Origin: Pyrrhosoma nymphula
Lineage: Eukaryota; Arthropoda; Insecta; Odonata; Coenagrionidae
Direction of reading: 5' to 3'
DNA length: 64,000 nucleotides
Assembly (NCBI GenBank): GCA_963573305.1
Contig: OY754327.1
Coordinates: 138,796,855 to 138,860,854 of the forward strand
In this document: in pieces, positions 55,207 to 64,000 of the stretch
Numbering within the stretch: position 1 is the first letter of the stretch
Layout of the letters: every line of letters starts with the position of its first letter
Position numbers and translations under genes: made by a program
The notes under the pieces: generated by a model
Database searches by the model: none
What the model was told of the DNA's origin: nothing
What the model saw: only the letters and a program-made list of their open reading frames with translations

Positions 55207-55745
55207 ATGGCGAAAAATGAAGTTACAATTCTGGTGTTTGATGGAGAGGACTATGGTATGTGGAAGAAAAGAATTACAATGTTTCTAAGATTGAAAAAGT
55301 GCGAAGAAGTAATACTAAGATCCATGACAATCACAGAGTGTAGTGACTGGGACGAAAGCGAACTGAAAGCAATGAATTATATATATAGTGCTATTTCATA
55401 TAGACAGAGTTTGTGTGTGATAAATCAACAGCGTATGAAATAATGAAGAAGTTTGATAGCTTATACCTAAAAGAGTCAACGGCCTTACAAATTGTGTACC
55501 GAAACAAGTTAGAAAAACTGAGGCTAAAGGATTACAGTGACTCTACAACCTTCTTCAGTGATTTAGAAAAGACTGTCAATGAGCTGAAAAATGCAGGTGC
55601 GAGTGTGTCCGAAAAAGAGAAGTTAAATTACATGTTAAATACATTGCCAGAATTTAATGTTACATTGGTGATTTAATTGATATGTTAAAAGAGGAAGATC
55701 AAACTGCAGACTACGTGAAGAGTAAAATTCAAATGGTTGAGTTGA
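55207..55745 (+). pseudogene. copia Gag (UBN2-type) fragment
   Basis: From the ATG at 55207: ILVFDGEDYGMWKKRITMFL, then WDESELKAMNYIYSAIS. After a frameshift near 55410-55440 it continues STAYEIMKKFDSLYLKESTA, LQIVYRNKLEKLRLKDYSDS and MLNTLPEFN. After another, DLIDMLKEEDQTADYVKSKI follows. This is the L.G.NY..W......L......W......D..A...I...L......(T)A...W..L...Y layout of copia Gag. The zinc-knuckle end is missing, since the hAT element begins at 55751. Inactive. Confidence 0.8.
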
Positions 55746-56844
55746 AGGTAGGGGTGTGCGGGTACCCGAAATTTCGGGTCGGGCATTTAGTGTCCGATCC
55801 GAGCACTCGATCGTCTCCCGTAAAATTCGGCTTGGGTATTTGGTGCTCGAATTTGAATTTAATCGACTGATCCATCGTGAACTTCCGGTTTTAAATCGGC
55901 TATGCACCCGTACAGACAACTAATGTATGTACCAACGTAACAACCTTATGCGCATTTACTCTACTAACGTAGCAACCGTGGTTCGTACTGTCGTAAGCGC
56001 TAGCAACCGAGTGAACGCGTTTTGGTTACCAATAGAGTAGTAGTTCTTAACGTTGCTACTAAACAGTGGTCAGGCACTGGTGTCGTGAGCGGAAACCGGA
56101 AATGATTAAGGACGATAACGAAACAAATCAATCGAAATAGTGAAGCATATGGTGCTACTTCGATGAATGACATTTTAACACTTTTTATATGAATTTAAAA
56201 TCACATTACACTCATTGTTGCTTATTTACGAAAACAATACTTCACCCTTCTCCATTTTGATTGCCTTATTTGATTATCGCACTTCATCTATTCCAAATTC
56301 CACCATCTACACGAGCGCTGTCAACTAGTAATCTACTGTTAAGTGGTAGCGTCAGGAACTACTTGTCCATCTTTAACCAACGCACATTCACGCGGTTTTT
56401 AGCGCCTACAATGGTAAGGACGACGATCGTTAGGTTAGTTGGTTTGTTGAGTGAAGGGGGCACTACTAGATCGCAGCACTTGCCACGAAGCTGAAGTTTC
56501 TAAGCAATGAAAACACTATCAGTGCTTTTCATTTGAGTACGGCGAAAGCCGATTATCGGATGCAGGTGCCGTCGATCGCCGGCTCACCTCAGAACAGAGA
56601 GCCACCAACAGCCAGCGATTCAGTTAATTCGAAAGCACCACAGCGTGGCAATCGCAGACTGTCGCCGCAAATCGAAATCACCCAGAATCAATCTTCAATC
56701 GATTTATCGATTAGAAAAAAATAGATTATCGACTGTCGATCTTCCGGTAAGCCTCGTCAGTGAATCCACTTGCTCGATTTAAGTGATATTTACCATTTGT
56801 ATTTTTTAACAATTTCACCTCTTTTTTCGTGACGTGTGAGAAAG

Positions 56845-59000
56845 ATGCAAGCTGACCTAGGTGTAGGAGGTGGGGATAGCGATGTTGACTGCGATACGAC
56901 AGACTGCAATGACGAATCGCGGCCACGTGGAAATCTGCCATCGCGGAGTAGTAAGGCAGCTATCTGGCTGCACTTCGTGCAATTACCAAATTCGCACGCA
57001 ACATGCAATTACTGTAATAAGGTACTAAAAAACCTTCACGGTAACACCACATGCCTGATGCGTCATTTATCGAGCAAGCATCCTTCCCAGTACAACAAAT
57101 ATGTACTTGAAAATGAGAAAAATAAGAATGAAAAAGATGCCCTAAAACGAAAATCCTGTAGGCCTCAGCCTACAGAGGCCACATGTTCCAAGCAAAGCAA
57201 AATACAGGATTGTTTCAAGGTGAAACAAGCAATGCCTGCAAGTCACCCTAAGGCCAAACAAATGACAAGGTAAGGGTTTTTTTAAATTCTTAAACCTACC
57301 TAGGGCTAGCTAGGCCTAAGGTAGGCTGATGCTGATCCTATATACTAGGACCTAGGCCTAGCATAAGTAGGGTATGCCTAGGTCCTGACAAAATCCTCTG
57401 CCTATTTTTAGAGACTTATTAAGACTAATTATACTAGTATAATATTGAGGAATTAACTTTAAGTCAGGTTAAGTGGAAGAACAAATCAGATATTTGACTT
57501 TCACTGCTTCATTTTTTCTTTGTTTGTTCACATTTTGATAATTTGTTCCCATTTATTTAACTAATTGCCATGATGTACAGGAAAACATGAAATTAAGTAC
57601 TACTACTAGTTAGGACTAGTCTATTAGTAGTATACTTAATTCTTGTTTGATGTATAGGGCCTAGGCCTGAAGTAAGCCTATGAAAATAACTTTGGCAACT
57701 AACCCCTATCAATTATGATTTAGGCCTAGTCCTAGCCATTTAAAGTAAGGCCTAACTTATGTGTGTCCACTTGACACGAGATCAAATGTGTTCAGATGCT
57801 AGGCCTAGGCATAATAAAGTAGGCCTACAAAACATATTTTTCTCTGTAGATGTAGCCCACATTCAAGTTTCTCATAATTTTGTGGGCTTCACTTTATCTA
57901 TGAGTGTATTAGCCATAACATGCATTCTACAAAAAAGTGTTTAACATACTTTTTGAATGAAAAAAGGGTAATTGATGAAAACATTTAATGCCATAGTTTC
58001 TTATTTATTTTAGAGCAATCGGGGAATGGATCGCAATAAATCTTCAGCCCTATAGTGTTGTGGAAGAGCGGGGTTTCATTAACATCATGAAATTGGCTAT
58101 GCCAGAACATACAATCCCCTCACGCACAACTTTATCCAGAATTGTTCAAGGAACAATCAGAAATGGTTGCCAATATGGTGAATAAAATGAGGACTGAGGC
58201 ACAATCACTTGCCCTCACTACTGACTTGTGGTCATGCAAAGCAAACAATGCTTACACTTCTTTGACTGGGCACTTCATGTCCCCTTCATTTGAAATTGTG
58301 TCCATTTGCATGGGAAATTCAATTATTCCTGGAAGTCACTCGTCAGATGCAATATTAAAGAAATTGATGGAAATGTTAAATGTTTGGGGTTTGGAGGATG
58401 CTACAGAAACGTTGCCTGTATATGTAGTAACAGACAATGCTCGGAATCTAAAAGTAGCCATCAACTGTAGTCCCTGGATCCCCATTCAATGTTTTGCCCA
58501 CACATTACAGCTTGCAATCCAAGATGCTAAAAGAGAAGACACTGTTCCAGATGTCATCAGAAAAGCCCGAACAATTGTCTCTCACTTTTCTGTTTGAGGC
58601 TTTCGCAGCGCTGTTGTGCTGGTTTCTCCATGTTTTTCGGGCAAAGCTGCGTCGGTGTATCTTTACGATGACGTTTCGTAGCCAATGCAGGCCACATCTT
58701 CAGATCAAGTCCGAATGACTTTCGGACTTGATCTGAAGATGTGGCCTGCATTGGCTACGAAACGTCATCGTAAAGATACACCGACGCAGCTTTGCCCGAA
58801 AAACATGGAGAAACCAGCAATTGTCTCTCACTACAACCAGTCACCAAAACCAGAACACAATTTGCATGAGCAGCAAAAACAGCATAATCTGTCACAAAAA
58901 AATTTACTCCAGGATGTTCCAACGAGGTGGAACTCAGAATTTTTAATGTTAAATAATCTCATTGGTAACAGAGCAGCCATAATCTCTGAATATGATGATT
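56845..59000 (+). pseudogene. hAT (ZBED-like) transposase, two exons, broken
   Basis: Exon 1, 56845-57269: acidic N terminus then a BED zinc finger (AIWLHFVQLPNSHATCNYCN, CLMRHLSSKHPSQY). Donor AAG|gtaagg at 57270, acceptor TTTATTTTAG at 58013. Exon 2 from 58014: AIGEWIAINLQPYSVVEERG, FINIMKLAMPEHTIPSRTTL, then a frameshift near 58140, LALTTDLWSCKANNAYTSLT (first catalytic Asp region), VYVVTDNARNLKVAI, IQCFAHTLQLAIQDA. The palindrome insertion (58587-58817) interrupts it, after which QDVPTRWNSEFLML resumes. The C-terminal dimerisation domain is missing. These are hAT hallmarks. Disabled by the frameshift, the insertion and the truncation. Confidence 0.88.
58587..58817. repeat. Fold-back palindrome C (199 bp) plus tail, 15-bp TSD
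   Basis: Flanked by identical CAATTGTCTCTCACT (58572-58586 and 58818-58832). Arms of 97 nt (58619-58715, 58721-58817) are almost perfect inverted complements around TGACT. A 32-nt one-sided tail (58587-58618) includes, inverted, CACAACAGCGCTG. The arms contain CTGAAGATGTGGCC, GGCTAC and GAAACGTC. It disrupts the hAT transposase. Confidence 0.95.
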
Positions 59001-59004
59001 CAGA

Positions 59005-59056
59005 TGACACGGGAAAACATAAATTCCGGGGACGTAAAAGCAGGGTTTTACTGTAA
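59005..59056. repeat. Isolated Tigger-type terminus
   Basis: Inverted reading CAGTAAAACCCTGCTTTTAC, then GTCCCCGGAATTTATG. A one-ended fragment between the truncated hAT and the copia protease piece. Confidence 0.6.
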
Positions 59057-59226
59057 TTAATGATGAAAAATATTTTGAAAATTGCAAGTTACTTAAAGAG
59101 CCTGTAAATGTTTATCTGGGTGATAAGAGAGTTGTAAAAGCGACAAAAATTGGTAATGTCGTGAGTTACTTATATGCTTTTGGAAAGAAAAATTTGGTTG
59201 ATATGAAAAAGTATTTTATGTTAAAG
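59057..59226 (+). pseudogene. copia protease/pre-integrase fragment
   Basis: Encodes INDEKYFENCKLLKEPVNVY, LGDKRVVKATKIGNVVSYLY and AFGKKNLVDMKKYFMLKV, matching the segment just after the copia protease active site (VND...F......P..V..GD......A.GIG.V......G.K......VFYV). The upstream catalytic DSGA is missing. Same orientation as the Gag fragment 3.3 kb to the left, which supports one split element. Confidence 0.75.
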
Positions 59227-59279
59227 GTATGCAATTAAATTTAATTAGTTATAGTAAAATAACGGAAAATAATATACAG

Positions 59280-59480
59280 TAAAACTCCACTTTTACGTCC
59301 CCGTAATTTACGTTTCCCTGTGATTTACAACATTTTCTCCCGGTCCCAAAAATATTTGCATCATTATAATGTATTTTCATCCCGCTATTTACACTTTCAA
59401 ATCCCGCCATTTACGACATTTGAAGGCAAGAAAGATGGCGGCTGGCGCACTTCAACTGGCGAACCCTTCGAGCGTGATAA
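59280..59480 (+). repeat. Tigger-type terminus, 31-kb-related family
   Basis: CAGTAAAACTCCACTTTTAC, then blocks shared with 31028-31180 and 31980-32070 (TTTACAACATTTTCT, CACTTTCAAATCCCGCCATT, AAAGATGGC). A left-end fragment of a family present at least three times in the window (also near 37512). Confidence 0.65.
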
Positions 59481-59956
59481 ATGTTAAATATGGATAAAAT
59501 ACATGCTTAGACATGATATATGAATGATGATTTATTTGGTTTCCTTGAAAAACACAATTATTCGTTTGATGGTAGCACATTACATCGATAGCATTGCTGA
59601 AAAGTATTTATGCCGGATATTGTAATGCTTGCGATCGGGATTCTCGAATTGGTACTAAGCTCATACCAGGGAATAGAATTCTCTTCTCTGGCCGTACTAG
59701 ATGTTTAAACAGTACATTTAAATTTGTAGCGGATGCCATAAATATATTTAATTAGATGTTATTTGGCCAACTACCGCTGTCATTGTGGTGAAAAGTTAAA
59801 ACGTATGTTAACTCTTGTTCTCATGCTTCGCAGCGATCTTTTTCTTATTTCTCATAACTCACGCACTAATGCCATTCATCTTGTGTTTTTACTTACTTCA
59901 CCTTTAGTTTTATTTTATGAGCAATTACTTACGGCAACACACCTCAACAATACTAA

Positions 59957-60182
59957 TTGACCGTTTTTGATTGAACCAAAGACGCATGGCGGAGTCTAAC
60001 TCTTTAAAGATTGATCGTTTCATAGTCTTACGCTTTGAGAGTCCCAAACCACTGTCCAAGGTTGCAGCGAACTTCATCAGCTTACTTTTATTCTTAATTA
60101 TATCCCGAAATGTTTGTAGTCCCACATCATATTCTTTTGCCAGTTTAAGCGGAGTCTCTCCTTTTCCATCACTTGTAATCAA
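59957..60182 (-). pseudogene. Tigger C transposase N-terminal HTH
   Basis: Minus-strand frame: ITSDGKGETPLKLAKEYDVG, LQTFRDIIKNKSKLMKFAAT and ELDSAMRLWFNQKRS. This is the CENP-B-type helix-turn-helix (E.G.....LA.EY.V...T..DI.K.K..I..FA) plus the start of the second DNA-binding block. It is cut at the copia insertion point and resumes at 54968. Start codon region near 60182 with no full-length leader seen. Confidence 0.8.
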
Positions 60183-60815
60183 TTCTAGTTATTTTCGCAA
60201 TGAAAAGAACAATTTTCTTCAGTTTTTCAGCCATTTGCATCAGCTTTGTCACAACAATACAGTAACAAATGCAACTTTGAAGTTATTGAGATTTCCACAC
60301 GAATGAACTGGCACAATCGTATCTGGGTAAACACAAATGACTGTTCAACGGCGAATTATGACCAGGGAGCAATGATACTGTTTTTTTTTATTCATTCAGG
60401 CCGAAAAGTAAGAACATATGGAACAATAAGTAGATATTTTTAAGTATAATATAAGTTACATATGTAGTTTATTTGAAATTATTTCGATTGTATATTTACT
60501 ATTCTGTTAGTTTTAGGAAGATAGAATATTCATTGGTAAAGGGTAATGGGAAAGAACGGATAAAATACTTTCAGAAGCAGATGCAGCTCAGTTTTCATCA
60601 TTCTTAAACTAAGTAAATAATTTCCATAATATTGTGATTTAATTAAAAAGTTAACTTAAAAAGAGCCATTTACAAACTTGCAATTCCATTTAGATACATC
60701 GAACTTTCAAAGAATTTACTTAATTTTACCATTGGAATATTTTTCAAACTTTTAAGTGTAGGGATGATAAAATAGCATGGATAATCGGAATCCGGATAAT
60801 CGAGAGTTGACTGTA

Positions 60816-61344
60816 CCAGAAATACATATTATAAAGGAAGATTTAACAGAAACTCAATCAAGTCCATGGTTTAACCATCTTCAATTCTTATGATTTCTTC
60901 CACAAAGGAAGACAATGATATAAAAAGAATAAAAAAAATATTAGCCTTAAAAAATAATAAATGCTTAAGATAGAATGCTTTGAATATGCTTTCGTTGGCA
61001 CAAAATGCAACCCTGCAGCTCCCAATTGTGACTCCAAAAAATGTTTATTTATTATTCACGTTGACCTAAGAGTCATTAATTCTTGTAAAAATTATTGTTA
61101 AGGGCCTAATCACAAATGAAAAAATTGTAGAAAAATAATAAGTACACCTACTCCCTGAATGGGTTAGTGCCAACTTGCATTAACACCATAAGAAATTGCT
61201 GATGTTCATGCCTAATCATTGACACAAAAGTAACAAATGATCATCAGAAACCCACAACAAATTTCAAATTACAAAACTCATTGGAAAGAATCAAGAATTA
61301 AGCAGTGCAAAATTTTATCATAATTTTGGTTTTAAAATAGTCAC
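60816..61344. other. Intron end next to linker exon A
   Basis: AT-rich; contains the GT donor of exon A at 61344-61343. No TE or gene recognised. Confidence 0.6.
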
Positions 61345-61818
61345 CTCTGTGAGTCCCACGAATTTTTCTTCTTCCATCAGGAAGCTTATTTGGAAGCCAA
61401 GAATCAGAATTCTTTCCAATAACGCTCCGCAAAACAGGTTCACTGTCTCCAGAGTAGGATTTACTTGTAGGTCCTGTAATAGTTGAACTTTTCTTTGAGA
61501 TTTCACTATTTCCATTAACCCAGTGAGATGGCACAGCATGCCAAAGCACTGGCGGAGGAGGAAGTGCTGGCATTGTAGGAGATGGTAGAAGTCCTAAACC
61601 ATCTGAGGGTTTTCCATTAGAACAAGGAAGACCTCTCAGTTTAGTGAGAGAATTTTCCTCAGTTTCCCTATCCAGTGGCCACTGAACATTAGGGCAACTT
61701 TGCCAACCATTATGACCAGCGAATTTAGCTTCATGGGAATGATCATCCAATTTATTACTGCACGTAACTGGTCTGAGGTCCTTCGCCATGTCTTCTTTCC
61801 TACCGATAATTTTCCTCA
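61345..61818 (-). CDS. MARF1: MARF1-like exon, disordered linker A
   Basis: 474 nt, entering with two bases of a split codon and leaving phase 1. Encodes RKIIGRKEDMAKDLRPVTCS, a proline-rich stretch (LLPSPTMPALPPPPVLWHAV) and GKNSDSWLPNKLPDGRRKIR. The poly-proline/Ser-rich composition fits the linker region upstream of the RRM in MARF1 proteins; no catalytic NYN motif is present, so the nuclease exons must be further right, beyond the window. Acceptor AG is at 61820-61819 (CTTTCAATAG), donor at 61344-61343 (AGAG|gtgact). A 10.4-kb intron separates it from exon 50458-50906, with matching phase. Confidence 0.8.
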
Positions 61819-62019
61819 CTATTGAAAGAGAAAAGAAAAGAATTCAAATTATTTTCCATGAAGTAACAATAATAAAATATAAATAATCACAACAATAAAG
61901 CTAGAAAATTATGGGGAGAAGTTACACTAACATGAACATAACAGGGTTTTTATCTAAAAAAAAAATTGTCATATTCCGTCTAGCTCTATACAATGACACG
62001 CATGAAAATATATTCATTG

Positions 62020-62092
62020 TCTATACAGGGTCAGGCACGTAGCCAGTGGGGGGGGAGTTCTTGAGGGGCTTCAGCCCCCCCTGTTATTTCAA
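62020..62092. repeat. G-run/C-run inverted repeat fragment
   Basis: ACGTAGCCAGTGGGGGGGG followed by GGGGCTTCAGCCCCCCC, a short foldable segment seen at the ends of many invertebrate interspersed repeats; class not determined. Confidence 0.4.
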
Positions 62093-62259
62093 ATCATATT
62101 GTTAGTTTAGTTTCACCATGCATTATATTGGATGAAAAATACAAGGGTTCCAGAGGGGAAAATGGTAAGAACAAAGCAGTTTTAAAGCAGCATAAAAAAG
62201 TAGCCATAAATAAACTGCAATAACGATGTTGTACCACGAGAGGACTCAATATTATCTTC

Positions 62260-62572
62260 CTGAGCAATCTTCTTCGACTCTTGCAAAACACGAACTGTCG
62301 ATATTCTAATACCTTTCTCTCATTCACAACCCAATCATACAGTTTTTTTTCAACGGTTGGCCACAAACATTTTCTGAACCGCATAGCCCGTTTCCTCTTA
62401 TGTAAACATTTTAGAACTGCTTCAGCCTTTCGCCATTCCCGCACACTACTCTCGCCAACATCAAACTGTCGAGCAGCTTCACCATTCCCTTTCTCCTTCG
62501 GAGCTTCTATAACTTCCAGTTTGAATTGGGCTGTATAAGATTTCCTCCGGGAAACACTTGCTGCTGCCATGG
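62260..62572 (-). pseudogene. pogo-type transposase N-terminal fragment
   Basis: From the ATG at 62570 (minus): MAAASVSRRKSYTAQFKLEV, KGNGEAARQFDVGESSVREW, RKAEAVLKCLHKRKRAMRFR and WPTVEKKLYDWVVNERK. This is a Brinker-like/psq HTH followed by the second DNA-binding start typical of pogo/Tigger N termini (S.T..FKL.VI..A...GN..AAR.F.V.E..VR.WRK). Similarity ends near 62260 at IVRKTRTVS-like sequence and the catalytic domain is absent. A solo N-terminal fragment upstream of linker exon A. Confidence 0.75.
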
Positions 62573-62861
62573 GTAATTCAATTTGAGTTACTTTAGATAA
62601 GTACAATAAAAAAATATAGACGATGCAACATCATTACAAACAAACATATGACTTATCTTTCAACCAATTTGCAATGAGAGAATGATGTAAACCATTCGAG
62701 TTATCCTCCAGAATCACAAAAAATTATGCGTAGTTCTTGCCAGCAATACGAAAATAAGGAAATTTTCGGAAATTTTTCCACTAATAACCCACACTTTCAG
62801 AAATCACTCCCAATTCTCACCTCTGGCAGTAATGGTTTGTACTTCTTAACTTTACCACTAG

Positions 62862-63544
62862 GGGCGCATTCCGAAATTCACTGCCTGTACTGCCATGAAA
62901 CGGAACGCGAAACTGTACTGTGGCTGCTGCAATAGCATGAATTTCGGAACGGTCGGCAGTCGCTTGAAATTCAAGATGGCCGAATTGCGTGGTTATTTAT
63001 TATAAGCGCTCTTTCAATGCGGTAATTCTTAATGCTAATCCTTATGACATTGATAAAGAGCATGCTAATTGTATTCTAATTTTCATTGCCTTGCTACTTA
63101 ATACTGATAGGTTACTTTCTCTGACGAAAAAGTAACCAACCAGTCAGCTACCCGAGCATGGAGAAAAAACCCTGTGTTATTAAACAAATCTCCGTTATAA
63201 TTAACACTATCGAATTTATAGTAAGCAATTTGAATTTTGGGCTTATAAAAAAGTCTTAAAATATATATTTTTCAAGCCCTGGATTTTCTTCATGGCTAGT
63301 CGTACGAAGGGTATCCTAAGGTGATATTGAAAATTAGGTAAATATACGGGTTGTTGAAGATTGCATCACAGAATATTTTCCCTAACAATTAAATTTATGC
63401 AACAAATTACGTTTCCCGACAATTATGATACATGCCAGTGTTATGCTAAGTTACCACTCTAGTAAGAGGCTGTATAATTACGTGTACTTACCACATTATT
63501 CATGACACTAAATTAATTTTTGGTACCTAATTTCACAAGTCGCT
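62862..63544. mobile_element. Harbinger-like element, copy 2, right-truncated
   Basis: Starts GGGCGCATTCCGAAATTCAC and follows copy 1 (17338 on) through TTTCAATGCGGTAATTCTTA, TGATAAAG.GCATGCTAATTG and CCCGACAATTAT to TAATTTCACAAGTCGCT at 63544. The two then diverge, and the right terminal repeat is not found before 64000. Confidence 0.8.
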
Positions 63545-63545
63545 T

Positions 63546-64000
63546 TCGCGCGTTATCTATACATAAAAAAGAATGCCGAAAAAGTTAAAGTGCGCTTAAT
63601 ACAATAGGTGCGTGTTATCTACCGAAAAATACAGTACATCTATTCATAGATGAAAATAGACAATAGGTATATAGATATCTATTTTCCGTGTGGGAGAGTG
63701 CCAACGCTTATAGAGAATTGCGAATAACTTTTTGGATGGCCATGTATTTTGCCTTTTCTCCGCTACATGGTGTTGCTGTTCTCAACCTGAAAGATTCCCG
63801 CTTCCCTTCAAGGTCAAGTATCCCGAGTAACATGATGTCAGCAAATGCTCATGAGAATCTCCGGGTACGGCCGAGGTGGCTGTTTTGCCGGGAGTGGATG
63901 AGTCATGAATCCACTATATGGAAGCTTGTTCCCCAGAGACTTGATTCCTACTCCATGAGCCGGCCTTGGCCAGTTGCCCTACACCTGGGGAATGGCAGCT
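63546..64000. other. Unassigned intron/flank DNA
   Basis: Contains a possible inverted TE end near 63550-63640 (GCGCGTTATCT / GTGCGTGTTATCT). The last 150 bp are GC-richer and look like the start of another interspersed repeat. Nothing supportable. Confidence 0.35.

Larger units (their letters stand above)
55751..59004 (+). mobile_element. hAT element with BED-finger transposase
   Basis: Left end TAGGGGTGTGCGGGTACCCG, a hAT-style G-rich terminus with an internal palindrome (CCCGAAATTTCGGG), then about 1 kb of leader, a two-exon transposase, and loss of the right end near 59004 where a Tigger end follows. It is inserted in the copia Gag region. Confidence 0.7.
54974..59949 (+). mobile_element. 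Ty1/copia-type retrotransposon remnant
   Basis: A 5-bp duplication ATACT flanks the insert (54969-54973, 59950-59954). The 5' LTR is followed by a primer-binding-like TGGTAGAGGACC. Gag frames lie at 55207-55745 and a protease/pre-integrase piece at 59057-59226; the intervening part and all of pol beyond are lost or replaced by a hAT element and Tigger ends. The last 12 bp before the right ATACT (CACACCTCAACA) equal the end of the 5' LTR. Confidence 0.7.
53945..60813 (-). mobile_element. Tigger element C, split by copia
   Basis: Ends CAGTCAACTCTCGATAATC (53945) and inverted CAGTCAACTCTCGATTATCC (60813), both flanked by TA (53943-53944, 60814-60815). Transposase pieces read on the minus strand from the right end: HTH at 60182-59957, then the next block at 54968-54735, which are adjacent once the copia-type insert (54974-59949) is removed. 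Confidence 0.8.

Noticed and set aside
58140..58597. The 151-codon hAT frame as an intact gene
   Set aside because: It is one exon segment of a longer transposase that is frameshifted upstream, cut by a palindrome downstream and lacks its C terminus.
1..64000. CRISPR array, bacterial operon or prophage
   Set aside because: No regularly spaced repeats, no prokaryotic gene clusters. Spliced exons and eukaryotic TEs dominate.

Overview
This is a window of AT-rich eukaryotic nuclear DNA from an invertebrate animal, most likely an arthropod (species not determinable here). Spliceosomal introns with GT..AG borders, a metazoan-type MARF1 gene, and a mix of Tigger/pogo, hAT, piggyBac, PIF/Harbinger, RTE-like, copia and DIRS-like transposable elements (TEs) all point that way. 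No bacterial, organellar, tRNA or rRNA gene was recognised.

The only host gene I can support is a MARF1 (meiosis regulator and mRNA stability factor 1 / limkain-b1) orthologue on the minus strand. Ten consecutive coding exons can be placed from 61818 down to 3315. All junctions have GT..AG borders and matching phases, giving about 848 codons: a disordered linker (61.3-61.8 and 50.5-50.9 kb), an RRM (48.6-48.8 and 41.7-41.9 kb) and five LOTUS/OST-HTH domains (41.4, 36.6+35.9, 16.4, 12.9 and 3.4 kb). The N-terminal NYN nuclease part should lie beyond the right edge and the last LOTUS domains beyond the left edge. Almost everything else is intronic TE sequence.

Region by region. 1-3.3 kb: intron with a Tigger relic. 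3.5-12.8 kb: intron with a TA-flanked Tigger-like element (4325-8082) holding a hAT MITE, then an RTE-like LINE relic (8.6-12.4 kb) interrupted by a fold-back palindrome and a long inverted repeat. 13.1-16.4 kb: intron with a dead piggyBac (13280-16166). 16.6-35.8 kb: a 19-kb intron with a Tigger derivative (17014-19772) carrying a Harbinger-like MITE, a LINE tail, a piggyBac N-terminal relic, and a deep nest (22734-34181) in which a Harbinger-like element holds two Tigger elements. One of these holds a TTAA element, which holds a palindrome, which holds an intact pogo element encoding a transposase with a PHD finger (26051-28870). 36.7-41.35 kb and 41.9-48.6 kb: introns with a fold-back element, a Tigger tail, and a compact GC-rich RT-RNase H retroelement (43111-about 45998) bounded by 108-bp direct repeats. 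50.9-61.3 kb: intron with a Harbinger-like MITE and a second nest, Tigger > copia > hAT > fold-back palindrome.

Best candidates for something new are (i) the compact DIRS-like RT-RNase H element with split direct repeats and no recognisable integrase or recombinase, (ii) a family of three roughly 195-bp fold-back palindromes with a 30-40 nt one-sided tail and a hammerhead-ribozyme-like core, possibly Penelope-derived, and (iii) the intact PHD-finger pogo element with reiterated palindromic binding-site-like repeats.
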